Below are positions 49,357-57,446 of a stretch of 64,000 nucleotides of DNA, in pieces. The notes below the pieces were generated by a model, which had not been told where the DNA came from, did no database searches, and saw only the letters and a program-made list of their open reading frames with translations. The position numbers and the translations under genes are program-made. Source of the DNA: Cellulomonas carbonis (lineage in GTDB: Bacteria > Actinomycetota > Actinomycetes > Actinomycetales > Cellulomonadaceae); NCBI RefSeq assembly GCF_014636275.1, contig NZ_BMEB01000001.1, positions 124,001 to 188,000 on the forward strand, in the 5' to 3' direction. Position 1 is the first letter of the stretch. Every line of letters begins with the position of its first letter.

Positions 49357-50027
49357 GGCAGCACCCGGGGTCGTGCCCGCCGCTGCAGCGCGTACGTCGC
49401 GGTGAGGACGACGAGCGAGAAGCCGAGCAGGACGAGGCTCGTGCGGGCCGCCGCCGCGTCGTCGAGCGCCTGCACCGCGTCGTAGACCGCGACCGAGGCA
49501 GTGCGCGTCTCGCCCGGGATGTTGCCGCCGACCATCAGCACGACGCCGAACTCGCCGACCGTGTGCGCGAACGTCAGCACCGCGGCGGTCGCGGCCCCGG
49601 CGCGCGCGAGCGGCAGCGCGACGCGCAGGAGGGTCTGCCACCATCCGCGTCCCAGCACTGCCGCGGCGTCCAGGAGCGTCCTGTCCACGCCGGCGAACGC
49701 CGCGAGCAGCGGCTGGACCGCGAACGGCAGGCTGTACAGGACCGACGCGACGAGCAGCCCGGTGAACGAGAACGCGAGCGTCGAGCCCGTGGTCTCGTAC
49801 CACCACCGCCCGACGGGCGAGCGTGTGCCCGTGGCGGCGAGCAGGTAGTAGCCCAGGACCGTCGGCGGCAGGACGAGCGGCAGCGCGACGACGGCCTCGA
49901 CGACGACGGTCCACCGGCGGCGGGACCAGGCGAGCCAGGCCGCGAGCGGCACCGCGACGACGAGGAGGATCGCCGTCGTCGCGGTCGCCAGTCGCGCGCT
50001 CAGCACGAGCGCCTCCCAGTCGATCAT
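49353..50027 (-). CDS. modB: Molybdate ABC transporter permease
   Basis: A 224-residue inner-membrane permease with about five hydrophobic helices. The ABC-coupling EAA-like loop is LDAAAVLGRGWWQTLLRVAL, and VALPLVLPPTVLGYYLL is diagnostic of ModB. ATG at 50027 overlaps the modA stop and the stop overlaps modC, so all three genes are translationally coupled. Confidence 0.93.
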   Translation of the reverse strand: MIDWEALVLSARLATATTAILLVVAVPLAAWLAWSRRRWTVVVEAVVALPLVLPPTVLGYYLLAATGTRSPVGRWWYETTGSTLAFSFTGLLVASVLYSLPFAVQPLLAAFAGVDRTLLDAAAVLGRGWWQTLLRVALPLARAGAATAAVLTFAHTVGEFGVVLMVGGNIPGETRTASVAVYDAVQALDDAAAARTSLVLLGFSLVVLTATYALQRRARPRVLP

Positions 50028-50872
50028 CGTCCCGGGAGCCCGAGCCCGTGCCGTTCGAGGAGCGTCCGGCCCTCGTCGGAGAGCAGCGCATCCCGTACCG
50101 CCGCGGCCGCGTCGACGTCGCGGGCCGACGCGAGCACAACCCCGCCCTGCTCGAGCGCGGTCCCCGCGGCCGGCGGGACCTCGGCCCAGCTCCCGTCCTG
50201 GGCGCGCGCGTCGGCGAGCACGACCGACAGCGCGACGACCGCCGCGTCGGCGTGGCCCGCGGCGGCCATCTCGGCCGCCTGCGCGGTGCTCTCGCCGAGG
50301 ACGAGCTTGGCCTCGACCGCCGACGTGAGCCCGGCGTCGTCGATCGCGGCGACCGCGGCCGCGCCGTAGGGGGCGTGCCGCGGGTTCGCCACCGCGACGG
50401 TGCGGACCTCGGGGTGCAGCAGGGCGTCGAGGCCGGCGACCCGGTCGGTGGCGGCCGGGACCCAGACCGCGAGCCGGGCGGTCGCGTACGTGAAGACGCC
50501 GTCGTCGGTCGCGAGGCCCTCGTCCGCGAGGAGACGCGCGTACGCGACGTCCGCCGCGAGGTACAGGTCGTACGGGGCGCCGTTGCGCACCTGCTGCAGC
50601 AGGGTGCCCGACGACGCGTAGGTCGCCTCGACCTCGATGCCCTCGCCCTCGAGCGTGCCCGCGAGGTCGTCGAGGACGTGCACGAGGTCGGAGGCGGCCG
50701 CGACGCGGACGGTGCGGGTCGTCGCGTCCGCGGTCGAGCCGCTCGGGACGCCGCCGGCCGCGGCGCACGCACCGAGCGCGACGACGACCAGCGGTGTCGC
50801 GACGCGCGCGACGAGCGAGGAGGCGGCCACGACCCGCGACGGCCCCGCGGCTGCCGGTCGCGAGCGCTGCAC
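50024..50872 (-). CDS. modA: Molybdate-binding lipoprotein
   Basis: A 282-residue exported binding protein. The signal peptide has a lipobox (VVALGACA) around residue 35, followed by a Gly/Ser linker. The binding-protein fold shows VRVAAASDLVHVLDDLAGTL, ATYASSGTLLQQVRNGAPYD and DLYLAADVAYARLL, the ModA oxyanion signature. GTG at 50872 is six nt after TAGGGT (50884-50879), so it is likely leaderless. First gene of modABC, divergent from the nnrS-nirK operon. Confidence 0.93.
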   Translation of the reverse strand: MQRSRPAAAGPSRVVAASSLVARVATPLVVVALGACAAAGGVPSGSTADATTRTVRVAAASDLVHVLDDLAGTLEGEGIEVEATYASSGTLLQQVRNGAPYDLYLAADVAYARLLADEGLATDDGVFTYATARLAVWVPAATDRVAGLDALLHPEVRTVAVANPRHAPYGAAAVAAIDDAGLTSAVEAKLVLGESTAQAAEMAAAGHADAAVVALSVVLADARAQDGSWAEVPPAAGTALEQGGVVLASARDVDAAAAVRDALLSDEGRTLLERHGLGLPGR

Positions 50873-50942
50873 GGGCCGACCCTACCCGCGGGGACGTGCG
50901 CTGCCGTCGCGTCGGTGCGCCTAGCCCTGGCCTGCCCTCGAG

Positions 50943-50960
50943 GCGGGACCAAGGTCCCGC
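50943..50960. promoter_or_regulatory. Perfect DosR/DevR-like palindrome before the nnrS-nirK operon
   Basis: GCGGGACCAAGGTCCCGC is an 18-bp perfect palindrome whose core GGGAC-N4-GTCCC matches the half-sites and spacing of the DosR/DevR consensus. Its centre is 29.5 bp before a TACATT -10 box (50981-50986). The related narK box has the same spacing within one bp. It probably drives the operon when oxygen is low or NO is present; the factor is outside the window. Confidence 0.6.
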
Positions 50961-50984
50961 ACGCCGGAGGTGCGGTTTTCTACA

Positions 50985-51000
50985 TTTGCAGGTGTGCAAA
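50985..51000. promoter_or_regulatory. TTTGCA-N4-TGCAAA palindrome over the operon start
   Basis: A 16-bp perfect inverted repeat with a GGTG centre, overlapping the end of the -10 box, the predicted transcription start and the GTG start codon at 50994. Such a place suits a repressor site. It is a clear AT-rich island. Confidence 0.5.
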
Positions 51001-52178
51001 AGGTCGCCCGTCCCGTGCTCCTCGCGGGCGGCGGGCTCGCACTGCTCGCCGGCCTCGACGGCGGCCTCCTGCTGATCGGCGTCCCGGCACCCGTCTCCGC
51101 GGACCGCCTCGCGCAGGTGCACGGCGTCCTCCTGGTCCTCGGCTTCGTCGGCACCCTCGTCGCGCTCGAGCGCGCGGTCGCGCTGCGGCGCACGCCGGGC
51201 TGGCTCGCGCCCGGGCTGCTGGCCGCGGCCGCCGTCGCACTCGTCGCGCCCGGCGTGCCCCTCGACGTCGCACGCGTCCTCCTGCCGTCGGGCGCCACCG
51301 CCCTCCTGGGCGTCGCGGTCGCCCTGCGACGGCGGGGGCCCGGTCTCGCGCTGTCGCTCGAGGTCCTCGGTGCGACCCTCGGCCTCGGCGCCGCACTGCT
51401 GTGGTCCGCGGGCGTGCCCGTCCCGACCACCGTGCCGTGGCTCGCAGGGTTCCTGGTCCTCGCCATCGCGGGGGAGCGCTTCGAGCTCGCCCGGCTGGGC
51501 GCCCCCGCCGGCGCCGACCGTGCCGGCGCCGTCGCCGGGACCGCCGTGACGGCTGGCGTGGTCGCGACGACGCTGTGGCCCGGCGCGGGTCACGTCCTGC
51601 TCGGGGCGGCGCTGCTCGGGCTCGTCGCGGTGCTCGTGCGGCACGACGTCGCGCGCCGCACGATCCGGTCGACCGGGCTGCCGCGCTACGTCGCCGGCTG
51701 CCTGCTCGCGGGATACGCGTGGCTCACGGTCGCCGGCGCCGCGTGGCTCGGCGGGGGAGCGCTCCTCGAGGGCCCCGCCTACGACGCCGTCGTCCACGCC
51801 GTGTTCCTCGGATTCACCCTCACCATGGTCATGGCGCACGCGCCCGTGATCCTGCCCGCCGTGCTGCGCACGCCGTTGCCCTACCACCCGGTGCTCGCCG
51901 CACCCGTCGTGGTCCTCCAGGCGTCGCTGGCGCTCCGCGTGCTGGGCGGTGACCTGCACGGGCTGACGTGGGCGCTGCGCGTCGGGGGCGCGGCGAACGT
52001 CGTCGCGGTCCTGCTCTTCGTGCTGCTCGCCGTCGGCTCGGTGGTTCGCGGCCGGCGCGATCGCCGCGGGCGCCCTCCCCGTCCCTCCGCTGCGTCGGGG
52101 ACGCCGGCGCGGGGAGGACCCGCGCGCCCCGCAGCCGCAGGACGACCCGCCTCGACCCGCGCAGGAGCGAACGCATGA
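50994..52178 (+). CDS. NnrS-like multi-spanning membrane protein
   Basis: The 394-residue protein has about a dozen hydrophobic segments. Conserved-looking His-containing stretches LAQVHGVLLVLGFVGTLVAL, YDAVVHAVFLGFTL and VMAHAPVILPAVLRTPL resemble NnrS, a haem- and copper-containing protein of NO metabolism. The C-terminal 50 residues are a basic Pro/Arg-rich tail. GTG at 50994 is seven nt after TACATT, so it may be leaderless; GTG at 50970 is the alternative but lies before the -10 box. The stop overlaps the nirK start. NnrS membership is moderate confidence. Confidence 0.7.
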   Translation: MQKVARPVLLAGGGLALLAGLDGGLLLIGVPAPVSADRLAQVHGVLLVLGFVGTLVALERAVALRRTPGWLAPGLLAAAAVALVAPGVPLDVARVLLPSGATALLGVAVALRRRGPGLALSLEVLGATLGLGAALLWSAGVPVPTTVPWLAGFLVLAIAGERFELARLGAPAGADRAGAVAGTAVTAGVVATTLWPGAGHVLLGAALLGLVAVLVRHDVARRTIRSTGLPRYVAGCLLAGYAWLTVAGAAWLGGGALLEGPAYDAVVHAVFLGFTLTMVMAHAPVILPAVLRTPLPYHPVLAAPVVVLQASLALRVLGGDLHGLTWALRVGGAANVVAVLLFVLLAVGSVVRGRRDRRGRPPRPSAASGTPARGGPARPAAAGRPASTRAGANA

Positions 52179-54841
52179 GAGCCCGCTGGCACGTCCGCGT
52201 CAACGCCCTCGTGGTCCTCTGGCTCGTCGCGGCGGCGGCCGTCGCCGTCGCGCACCGGTGGGTCCCGTCCGCGGGGTGGCTCATGGTCCACCTGCTGCTC
52301 CTGGGAGCCGTGAGCACCGCGATCCTCGTGTGGAGCGCGCACTTCGCGGAGGCCGTGCGTCGGCGGCCCCTGCGCGGCGGGCGCCCGCACCAGGCGGCGC
52401 GGCTGGCGCTCCACACCGCGGGAGCGGCCACCGTCGTGACCGGCCTGCTGACCGGCGTGGACACGGTGGTCGTGGGCGGGGCAGTCGCCGTCGCGGCAGC
52501 GGCGGTGTGGCACGCGGCCGCGCTCACCGAGCTCGGCCGGTCGAGCCTGGGCGTGCGGCTCGGCTGGACCACCTGGTTCTTCGTCGCGGCCGCCCTGGCG
52601 ATGCCCGTGGGCGCGACGCTGGGCGTTCTCCTGGCCCGCGAGCCCGCAGGCGACCTGGCGTCGCGGGCGTACGTCGCCCACGTCTCGGTCATGCTGCTGG
52701 GCTGGGTCGGCCTGACGGTCCTGGGCACGGTCGTCACGCTCTGGCCGACGATGCTCCGGGTCCCCGTCGAGGCCGGTGCGCTCCCGGCGGCGCGCCGGGG
52801 GCTGCAGCTCCTCGTGCCCGGCCTCGCGGTCGCGGTCGTCGCGGCCCTCGCGGGCCCGCGAGCGCTGGTGGCGGCGGGCCTCGCGGTCTACCTCGCCGGG
52901 CTGGGCGTGACGGTCCGGCCGCTCCTGGCCGGGACCCGCAGGCGACCCCCGGAGGGCTTCGCCCCGTGGTCGGTCGGGCTCGGGCTCGCCTGGTTCGCGG
53001 GCGCGGTCGTGCTGTGGGCGGGTGCGGTCGGGACGGCCCCGACGTGGGCCGCGGCCCAGGCGCGGTTCGCGTCCGTGCTCCCCGCGCTCGCCGTCGGGTT
53101 CGCGGCGCAGGTCCTCGTCGGCGCGCTCGCGCACCTCGGCCCGATGGCGCTCGGTGGCGGCCCGGCCGCGGTGCGCGCGGCGCGCGCCGTCGTCGAGCGC
53201 GCCGCGGGCGCCCGGCTCGTGCTGGTCAACGGCGGGCTCGCGCTCTTCGTCCTGCCGACGCCGAGCCTCGTGCGCGTCGGGACCTCGATGGTCGTGCTCG
53301 GGGCGCTCGTCGCCGACGTCCTCCTGGTCGTGCGCGCCGCGGTCGTGTCGTACCGCGCACGCCGGTCGTCCGCCGACGCGGGCGGGCCCGTGCCAGGGGC
53401 GCAGGCCGTCACGGCCGCCGAGCTCCTCGTGCCCCGTGCGCGCCGCTCGCACGGGCCGGCGCTCGCGGGCGGCGTCGCGCTCGTGCTGGTCGTGGCAGCC
53501 GGCGTCGCGGGCGACCCCGCCGCGGTCGGCCTCGGCGTGTCGGCCGTCGGTGCGGCCCGACCGACCGGTCGCGTGGTCGAGGTCGACGTCGTCGCGGGGG
53601 ACATGCGGTTCGAGCCCGCGTCGGTCACGGTCGACGCCGGTGACGCCGTCGTGCTCAACGTGACCAACGCCGACGCCGCGGTGCACGACCTCGTCCTGGA
53701 CACCGGCGCGGCGTCGGGTCGGCTCGCGTCGGGTGGCACGGCGCGCATCGACCTCGGCGTCGTCGGACGGGACGTCGAGGGGTGGTGCTCGGTCGCGGGG
53801 CACCGCCAGATGGGCATGACGTTCACGGTCGACGTCCGCGGGCACGACGTGGTCGCCGGCACCACGGCGGACCCCACGGCGGACACAGCGGGCACGACGG
53901 ACGCGAACCACGGGGGCGACGGCGCCCATGGAGCCGGCACGGGCGGGGCGGCACCGCCCGTCGTCGACGTCATGGCTCCACCCGGGGAGCAGGCCGTCGT
54001 GCGGGACCCGGTCCTCCCACCCGCGCCACCGACGACGGTGCACCGACGGCGGATCGTGGTGAGCGAGGTCGAGCAGGAGGTCGCGCCCGGCGTGACCCGG
54101 ACCGTCTGGACGTTCGACGGGACCGCCCCCGGACCGGTCCTGCGCGGACGCGTCGGGGACACCTTCGAGATCACGCTCGTCAACGACGGCACGATCGGCC
54201 ACTCGATCGACTTCCACGCCGGGTCCCTCGCACCCGACCGGCCCATGCGCACCATCGGCCCGGGCGAGGAGCTCACGTACACGTTCACGGCGACGCGCGC
54301 CGGGATCTGGATGTACCACTGCTCGACGATGCCCATGTCGCTGCACATCGCCAACGGCATGGCCGGTGCCGTGGTCGTCGACCCGCCCGACCTGCCGCCG
54401 GTCGACCGCGAGTTCGTCCTCGTGCAGCACGAGCTGTACCTCGGCGGGCCCGGCCTGGCGACGGACGAGGCCGCGCTGCGGCTCGAGCGGCCCGCCGCGG
54501 TCGTCTTCAACGGGCACGCGTCGCAGTACCGGCACGCGCCGCTCGAGGCGCGCGTGGGTGAGCGCGTGCGCTTCTGGGTGCTGGACGCCGGGCCGAACCG
54601 GCCCAGCGCGTTCCACGTCGTCGGGGGGCAGTTCGACACCGTGTGGTCCGAGGGCGCGTACCTCCTGGGTGGCCCCGGCGCGGCGCCGACGGCGGGCGGT
54701 GCGCAGGTCCTCGCGCTCCAGCCCGCCCAGGGCGGGTTCGTCGAGCTGGTCCTGCCGGAGGCGGGGAGCTACCCGTTCGTGTCGCACGTCATGGTCGACG
54801 CCGAGCGTGGCGCGGCGGGCGTGCTCCGGGTGGTGCCGTGA
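52175..54841 (+). CDS. nirK: Copper nitrite reductase fused to a membrane domain and a cupredoxin
   Basis: An 888-residue fusion. Residues 1 to about 455 have many hydrophobic helices with His-rich ends (VHLLLLGAVST, VAHVSVMLLGWVGL), NnrS-like. A cupredoxin follows (about 460-570) with type 1 ligands His504, Cys538, His543 and Met546. A Thr/Gly/Ala linker leads to a two-domain nitrite reductase (about 610-888). Its type 1 copper has His676, Cys716, His724 and Met729, its type 2 copper has His681, His715 and His871, and catalytic Asp679 and His814 are present. All NirK ligands are intact, so it should reduce nitrite to NO outside the membrane. Coupled to the upstream gene (ATGA). Confidence 0.88.
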   Translation: MRARWHVRVNALVVLWLVAAAAVAVAHRWVPSAGWLMVHLLLLGAVSTAILVWSAHFAEAVRRRPLRGGRPHQAARLALHTAGAATVVTGLLTGVDTVVVGGAVAVAAAAVWHAAALTELGRSSLGVRLGWTTWFFVAAALAMPVGATLGVLLAREPAGDLASRAYVAHVSVMLLGWVGLTVLGTVVTLWPTMLRVPVEAGALPAARRGLQLLVPGLAVAVVAALAGPRALVAAGLAVYLAGLGVTVRPLLAGTRRRPPEGFAPWSVGLGLAWFAGAVVLWAGAVGTAPTWAAAQARFASVLPALAVGFAAQVLVGALAHLGPMALGGGPAAVRAARAVVERAAGARLVLVNGGLALFVLPTPSLVRVGTSMVVLGALVADVLLVVRAAVVSYRARRSSADAGGPVPGAQAVTAAELLVPRARRSHGPALAGGVALVLVVAAGVAGDPAAVGLGVSAVGAARPTGRVVEVDVVAGDMRFEPASVTVDAGDAVVLNVTNADAAVHDLVLDTGAASGRLASGGTARIDLGVVGRDVEGWCSVAGHRQMGMTFTVDVRGHDVVAGTTADPTADTAGTTDANHGGDGAHGAGTGGAAPPVVDVMAPPGEQAVVRDPVLPPAPPTTVHRRRIVVSEVEQEVAPGVTRTVWTFDGTAPGPVLRGRVGDTFEITLVNDGTIGHSIDFHAGSLAPDRPMRTIGPGEELTYTFTATRAGIWMYHCSTMPMSLHIANGMAGAVVVDPPDLPPVDREFVLVQHELYLGGPGLATDEAALRLERPAAVVFNGHASQYRHAPLEARVGERVRFWVLDAGPNRPSAFHVVGGQFDTVWSEGAYLLGGPGAAPTAGGAQVLALQPAQGGFVELVLPEAGSYPFVSHVMVDAERGAAGVLRVVP

Positions 54842-54901
54842 CGCCGGTCCACCACCGTGCGCGGCCGGCCCGGGCCGTGGTCCGCGGTCTAGCCTGACGG
54901 C

Positions 54902-56140
54902 GTGGACGAGCGGACCCCCGCGGCGCCGGGCCGGACCGGCGGCGTCGTGCCGCCCCTGGTGAGCCCCGGTCCGCCGCTGACGAGCGCCCAGCGCGAGCGG
55001 TGGTCGCGGCACCTCCTCCTGCCGGCGATCGGCGAGGTGGGGCAGCGTCGCCTGCGCAACGCACGCGTGTGCGTCGTCGGCGCGGGCGGGCTGGGTGCAC
55101 CCGTGCTCCAGTACCTCGCCGCGGCAGGCGTGGGACGGATCGGCGTCGTGGACGTCGACGACGTCGAGCTGTCGAACCTCCAGCGGCAGGTCGTCCACGG
55201 CGTCGCCGACGTCGGCCGCGCCAAGGTCGCGAGCGCCGCGGACGCGGTGCGGCGCATCGACCCCGACGTCGAACTCGTCGAGCACCACGTCCGCCTCGAC
55301 GAGGGCACCGTGGACCTGCTCGCGGGCTACGACGTCGTCGTGGACGGCACCGACAACTTCCCGACGCGCTACCTCGTCAACGACGCGTGCGTGCGGCTCG
55401 GGCTGCCCGAGGTGTGGGGCTCGGTGTTCCGCTTCGATGCTCAGGTCAGCGTGTTCTGGGGTCGGCCGCCCGGCGGCGTCGCACCGGTGCAGCTGCGCGA
55501 CCTCTTCCCCGAGCCGCCTGCGGCGGGCGCCGTGCCGTCGTGCGCCGAGGGCGGCGTGCTGGGCGCGATGTGCGGGCAGGTCGGCACGCTCATGGCGACC
55601 GAGGTGGTCAAGCTCGTCACCGGCGCCGGTCGGCCGCTCCTGGGCCGCGTCCTCGTGCTCGACGCCCTCGAGGCGCGGTGGGCGGAGATCCCGCTGGTCG
55701 GCGGCGGCGCACGGTCCGACAGTGGCGAGGGCACCGGGTCACGCGCCGCGGTCGCGAGCGGATCGGCCGATCAGGCGACCGCCGGCGAGGTCCCGGTGCG
55801 GACCGTCACGCCACGCGAGCTCGCGGCCCTCCTCGCCGCGCGCACGGACGCACCCGCCGGCCGCGACCGGATGGTGCTCGTCGACGTCCGCGAACCCGCC
55901 GAGCTCGACGTCGTCGCCGTCCCGGGCGCCGTCAACGTCCCACTCGCGCGCGTGCTCGACGGCTCGGGGCTGTCCGGGCTCGCGCCGGAGGCGCCGACCG
56001 TCGTGCTGTGCCGCAGCGGCGTCCGGTCCGAGCGCGCGGCCCGGGCACTGGTCGCGGCCGGGTGGAGCGACGTCGCGCACGTCGAGCGGGGTGTCCTCGG
56101 CTGGGTCGACGACGTCGACCCGTCCCTCGCGCGCTACTGA
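54902..56140 (+). CDS. moeZ: MoeZ-type adenylyltransferase/sulfurtransferase
   Basis: The 412-residue protein activates and sulfurates the MoaD C-terminus. The E1-like domain (about 30-270) has the nucleotide loop VVGAGGLGAPVLQYLAAAGV, DVDDVELSNLQRQVVH and CAEGGVLG. The C-terminal rhodanese domain (about 295-412) has the active loop CRSGVRSERAA. The zinc-binding Cys pairs of E. coli MoeB are missing, as in actinobacterial MoeZ. A 35-residue Ala/Gly linker separates the domains. GTG at 54902 follows TAGCCT (54890-54895) by six nt, so it starts its own leaderless transcript 60 bp after nirK. Confidence 0.93.
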   Translation: MDERTPAAPGRTGGVVPPLVSPGPPLTSAQRERWSRHLLLPAIGEVGQRRLRNARVCVVGAGGLGAPVLQYLAAAGVGRIGVVDVDDVELSNLQRQVVHGVADVGRAKVASAADAVRRIDPDVELVEHHVRLDEGTVDLLAGYDVVVDGTDNFPTRYLVNDACVRLGLPEVWGSVFRFDAQVSVFWGRPPGGVAPVQLRDLFPEPPAAGAVPSCAEGGVLGAMCGQVGTLMATEVVKLVTGAGRPLLGRVLVLDALEARWAEIPLVGGGARSDSGEGTGSRAAVASGSADQATAGEVPVRTVTPRELAALLAARTDAPAGRDRMVLVDVREPAELDVVAVPGAVNVPLARVLDGSGLSGLAPEAPTVVLCRSGVRSERAARALVAAGWSDVAHVERGVLGWVDDVDPSLARY

Positions 56141-56195
56141 CCCGCGGCCCGCTCGGGGACCGGGACGGACCGCGGGTCGGGGGCCGTGCGGGGCG

Positions 56196-56957
56196 TCACC
56201 CGGACGCGGCGGTCACCGCCGCCCCGGGGCCGACCTCGAGCTCGGCGACGCACAGACGTGGCTCGACGAAGGGCACGAGCCGCGTCGCGGTCACCGGCGC
56301 GCCGGCGCGGTCGAGGGTGCCCTGGATCAGCCCGAGGTGCGCGCTGCAGACGATCGCGGTGTGGGCCCGGGCGACGTCCCGGAACGGGCAGTCGTGCAGC
56401 AGGATGCGCCGCCCGTCGGCGGTGAGCTCGGGCGCGAACCCCGAGCGCGCGAGGACGCCGAGCACCTGACCGACCGCGCGGCCCGTCGCGTCGGCGTCGT
56501 CCCCGGACGGGGACCCGGCCGCGTCGGCTGCGGCGGCCTGGTCGGCGGCGGGGTCGGCGTCGACGGCGCGGCTGCGGGACCAGCGCCGGCCCGCCTCGAC
56601 GCCCTGCGCCGCGGGGTCGCCCGCGACGGCCTCGAGCTGCGCCGCGAGGACGGCGGCGAGCAGCGCGTACCCCTCGTCGTCGGCGGTCGCCGGCAGCGCG
56701 CGGTACAGCTCGCGCGGACGTCCGCGCGTCGCGCGCACCTCGGTGCTGCGCTCGACGTGCCCGTCGCGCACGAGCAGGTCCAGGTGCGCGCGGACGGTGT
56801 TCGCGTGCAGGCCGACCGCCTGCGCGAGGTCGCCCACGGTGGTCGGCTGGCCCGTGGTGCGCAGGTGCTCCAGCAGCGCGGCGCGTCGCGCGCCGACGGG
56901 CAGGCGGGAGCGGGACGACGGCGCCGTCGCACCGGACGGCGTACGGGGGATCGGCAC
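56196..56957 (-). CDS. HTH regulator with C-terminal Cys cluster (COG2345-like), copy 1
   Basis: The 253-residue protein has an N-terminal winged helix (about 25-90: TTVGDLAQAVGLHANTVRAH, then RPRELYRAL) and a C-terminal domain with three cysteines in the spacing C-x13-C-x31-C (HDCPFRDVA, IVCSAHLG, RLCVAEL). This arrangement is reminiscent of Fe-S cluster regulators such as SufR but the spacing differs. It is divergent from the DUF2249-moeA operon and convergent with moeZ. A leaderless GTG at 56957 is six nt after AAAACT. Redox, NO or cofactor sensing is an inference. Confidence 0.78.
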   Translation of the reverse strand: MPIPRTPSGATAPSSRSRLPVGARRAALLEHLRTTGQPTTVGDLAQAVGLHANTVRAHLDLLVRDGHVERSTEVRATRGRPRELYRALPATADDEGYALLAAVLAAQLEAVAGDPAAQGVEAGRRWSRSRAVDADPAADQAAAADAAGSPSGDDADATGRAVGQVLGVLARSGFAPELTADGRRILLHDCPFRDVARAHTAIVCSAHLGLIQGTLDRAGAPVTATRLVPFVEPRLCVAELEVGPGAAVTAASG

Positions 56958-57003
56958 GGTTGGAGTTTTCACCGAAGAGGGAGTAGAAATCAAGCGGCGA
57001 GAG

Positions 57004-57020
57004 CCGGGTCGACGACCCGG
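57004..57020. promoter_or_regulatory. 17-bp palindrome upstream of the DUF2249-moeA operon
   Basis: CCGGGTCG and CGACCCGG form a perfect inverted repeat around a single A, 36 bp before the ATG at 57057. It is either an operator for the adjacent regulator or a leader hairpin. Just upstream (56962-56990) is an AT-rich stretch with TTTTC and GAAAT ends that could be a promoter or operator. Confidence 0.45.
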
Positions 57021-57056
57021 ACCACAGCGGGGCCGCTCCGGCCCGGAGGAGGAACC

Positions 57057-57446
57057 ATGACTGACGTGCGTGCCGAGACGGTCCCGGCGCAGGCGGACGC
57101 GACGACCGACCCCACGACGGGCGGCGGCTGCGGCTGCGGCGGGTGCGGCTGCGGCGGCGGTGGCGGCGAGGCGTCGGGCGGCCTGCAGATCGTGCCGGGC
57201 GGCTCGAGCGTCGAGCCGGGCGACCTGGACCTGCGGGGGCTCCCGCCGCAGGAGCGCCACGCCCGGGTGTTCGCGGCCGTGTCCGGACTGCTCCCCGGGG
57301 AGGCGTTCGTCCTCGCGAACGACCACGACCCCGTCCGCCTGCGCGAGCAGCTCCAGGACGACGAGCTCGGCCGGGTCGCGTGGCAGTACCTGGCCGAGGG
57401 GCCCGCGGTCTGGCGGGTCCTGATCAGCCGCGACACCTGCTGCTGA
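57057..57446 (+). CDS. DUF2249 protein with a CxCxxCxC motif
   Basis: The 129-residue protein has a Gly/Cys-rich N-terminus with Cys25, Cys27, Cys30 and Cys32 (GGGCGCGGCGCGGG), a DUF2249 domain (about 55-125, PQERHARVFAAVSGLLPGEA, VLANDHDPVRLREQL) and two C-terminal cysteines (Cys128, Cys129). DUF2249 proteins are often found near nitric-oxide and denitrification genes. The cysteine knot could bind copper or an Fe-S cluster. GAGGAGGAAC precedes the ATG. First gene of an operon with moeA, moaC, mobA and moaD. Confidence 0.8.
   Translation: MTDVRAETVPAQADATTDPTTGGGCGCGGCGCGGGGGEASGGLQIVPGGSSVEPGDLDLRGLPPQERHARVFAAVSGLLPGEAFVLANDHDPVRLREQLQDDELGRVAWQYLAEGPAVWRVLISRDTCC

Noticed and set aside
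51968..52174. N-terminal extension of the nitrite reductase fusion
   Set aside because: The frame upstream of 52175 overlaps the NnrS-like gene, lacks hydrophobic character and the ATG at 52175 has GCAGGAG upstream plus the ATGA overlap.
54902..56140. MoeB that has lost its zinc site, reported as a defect
   Set aside because: The zinc cysteines are absent, but mycobacterial MoeZ as I recall it also lacks them, so this is a subfamily trait and not decay.
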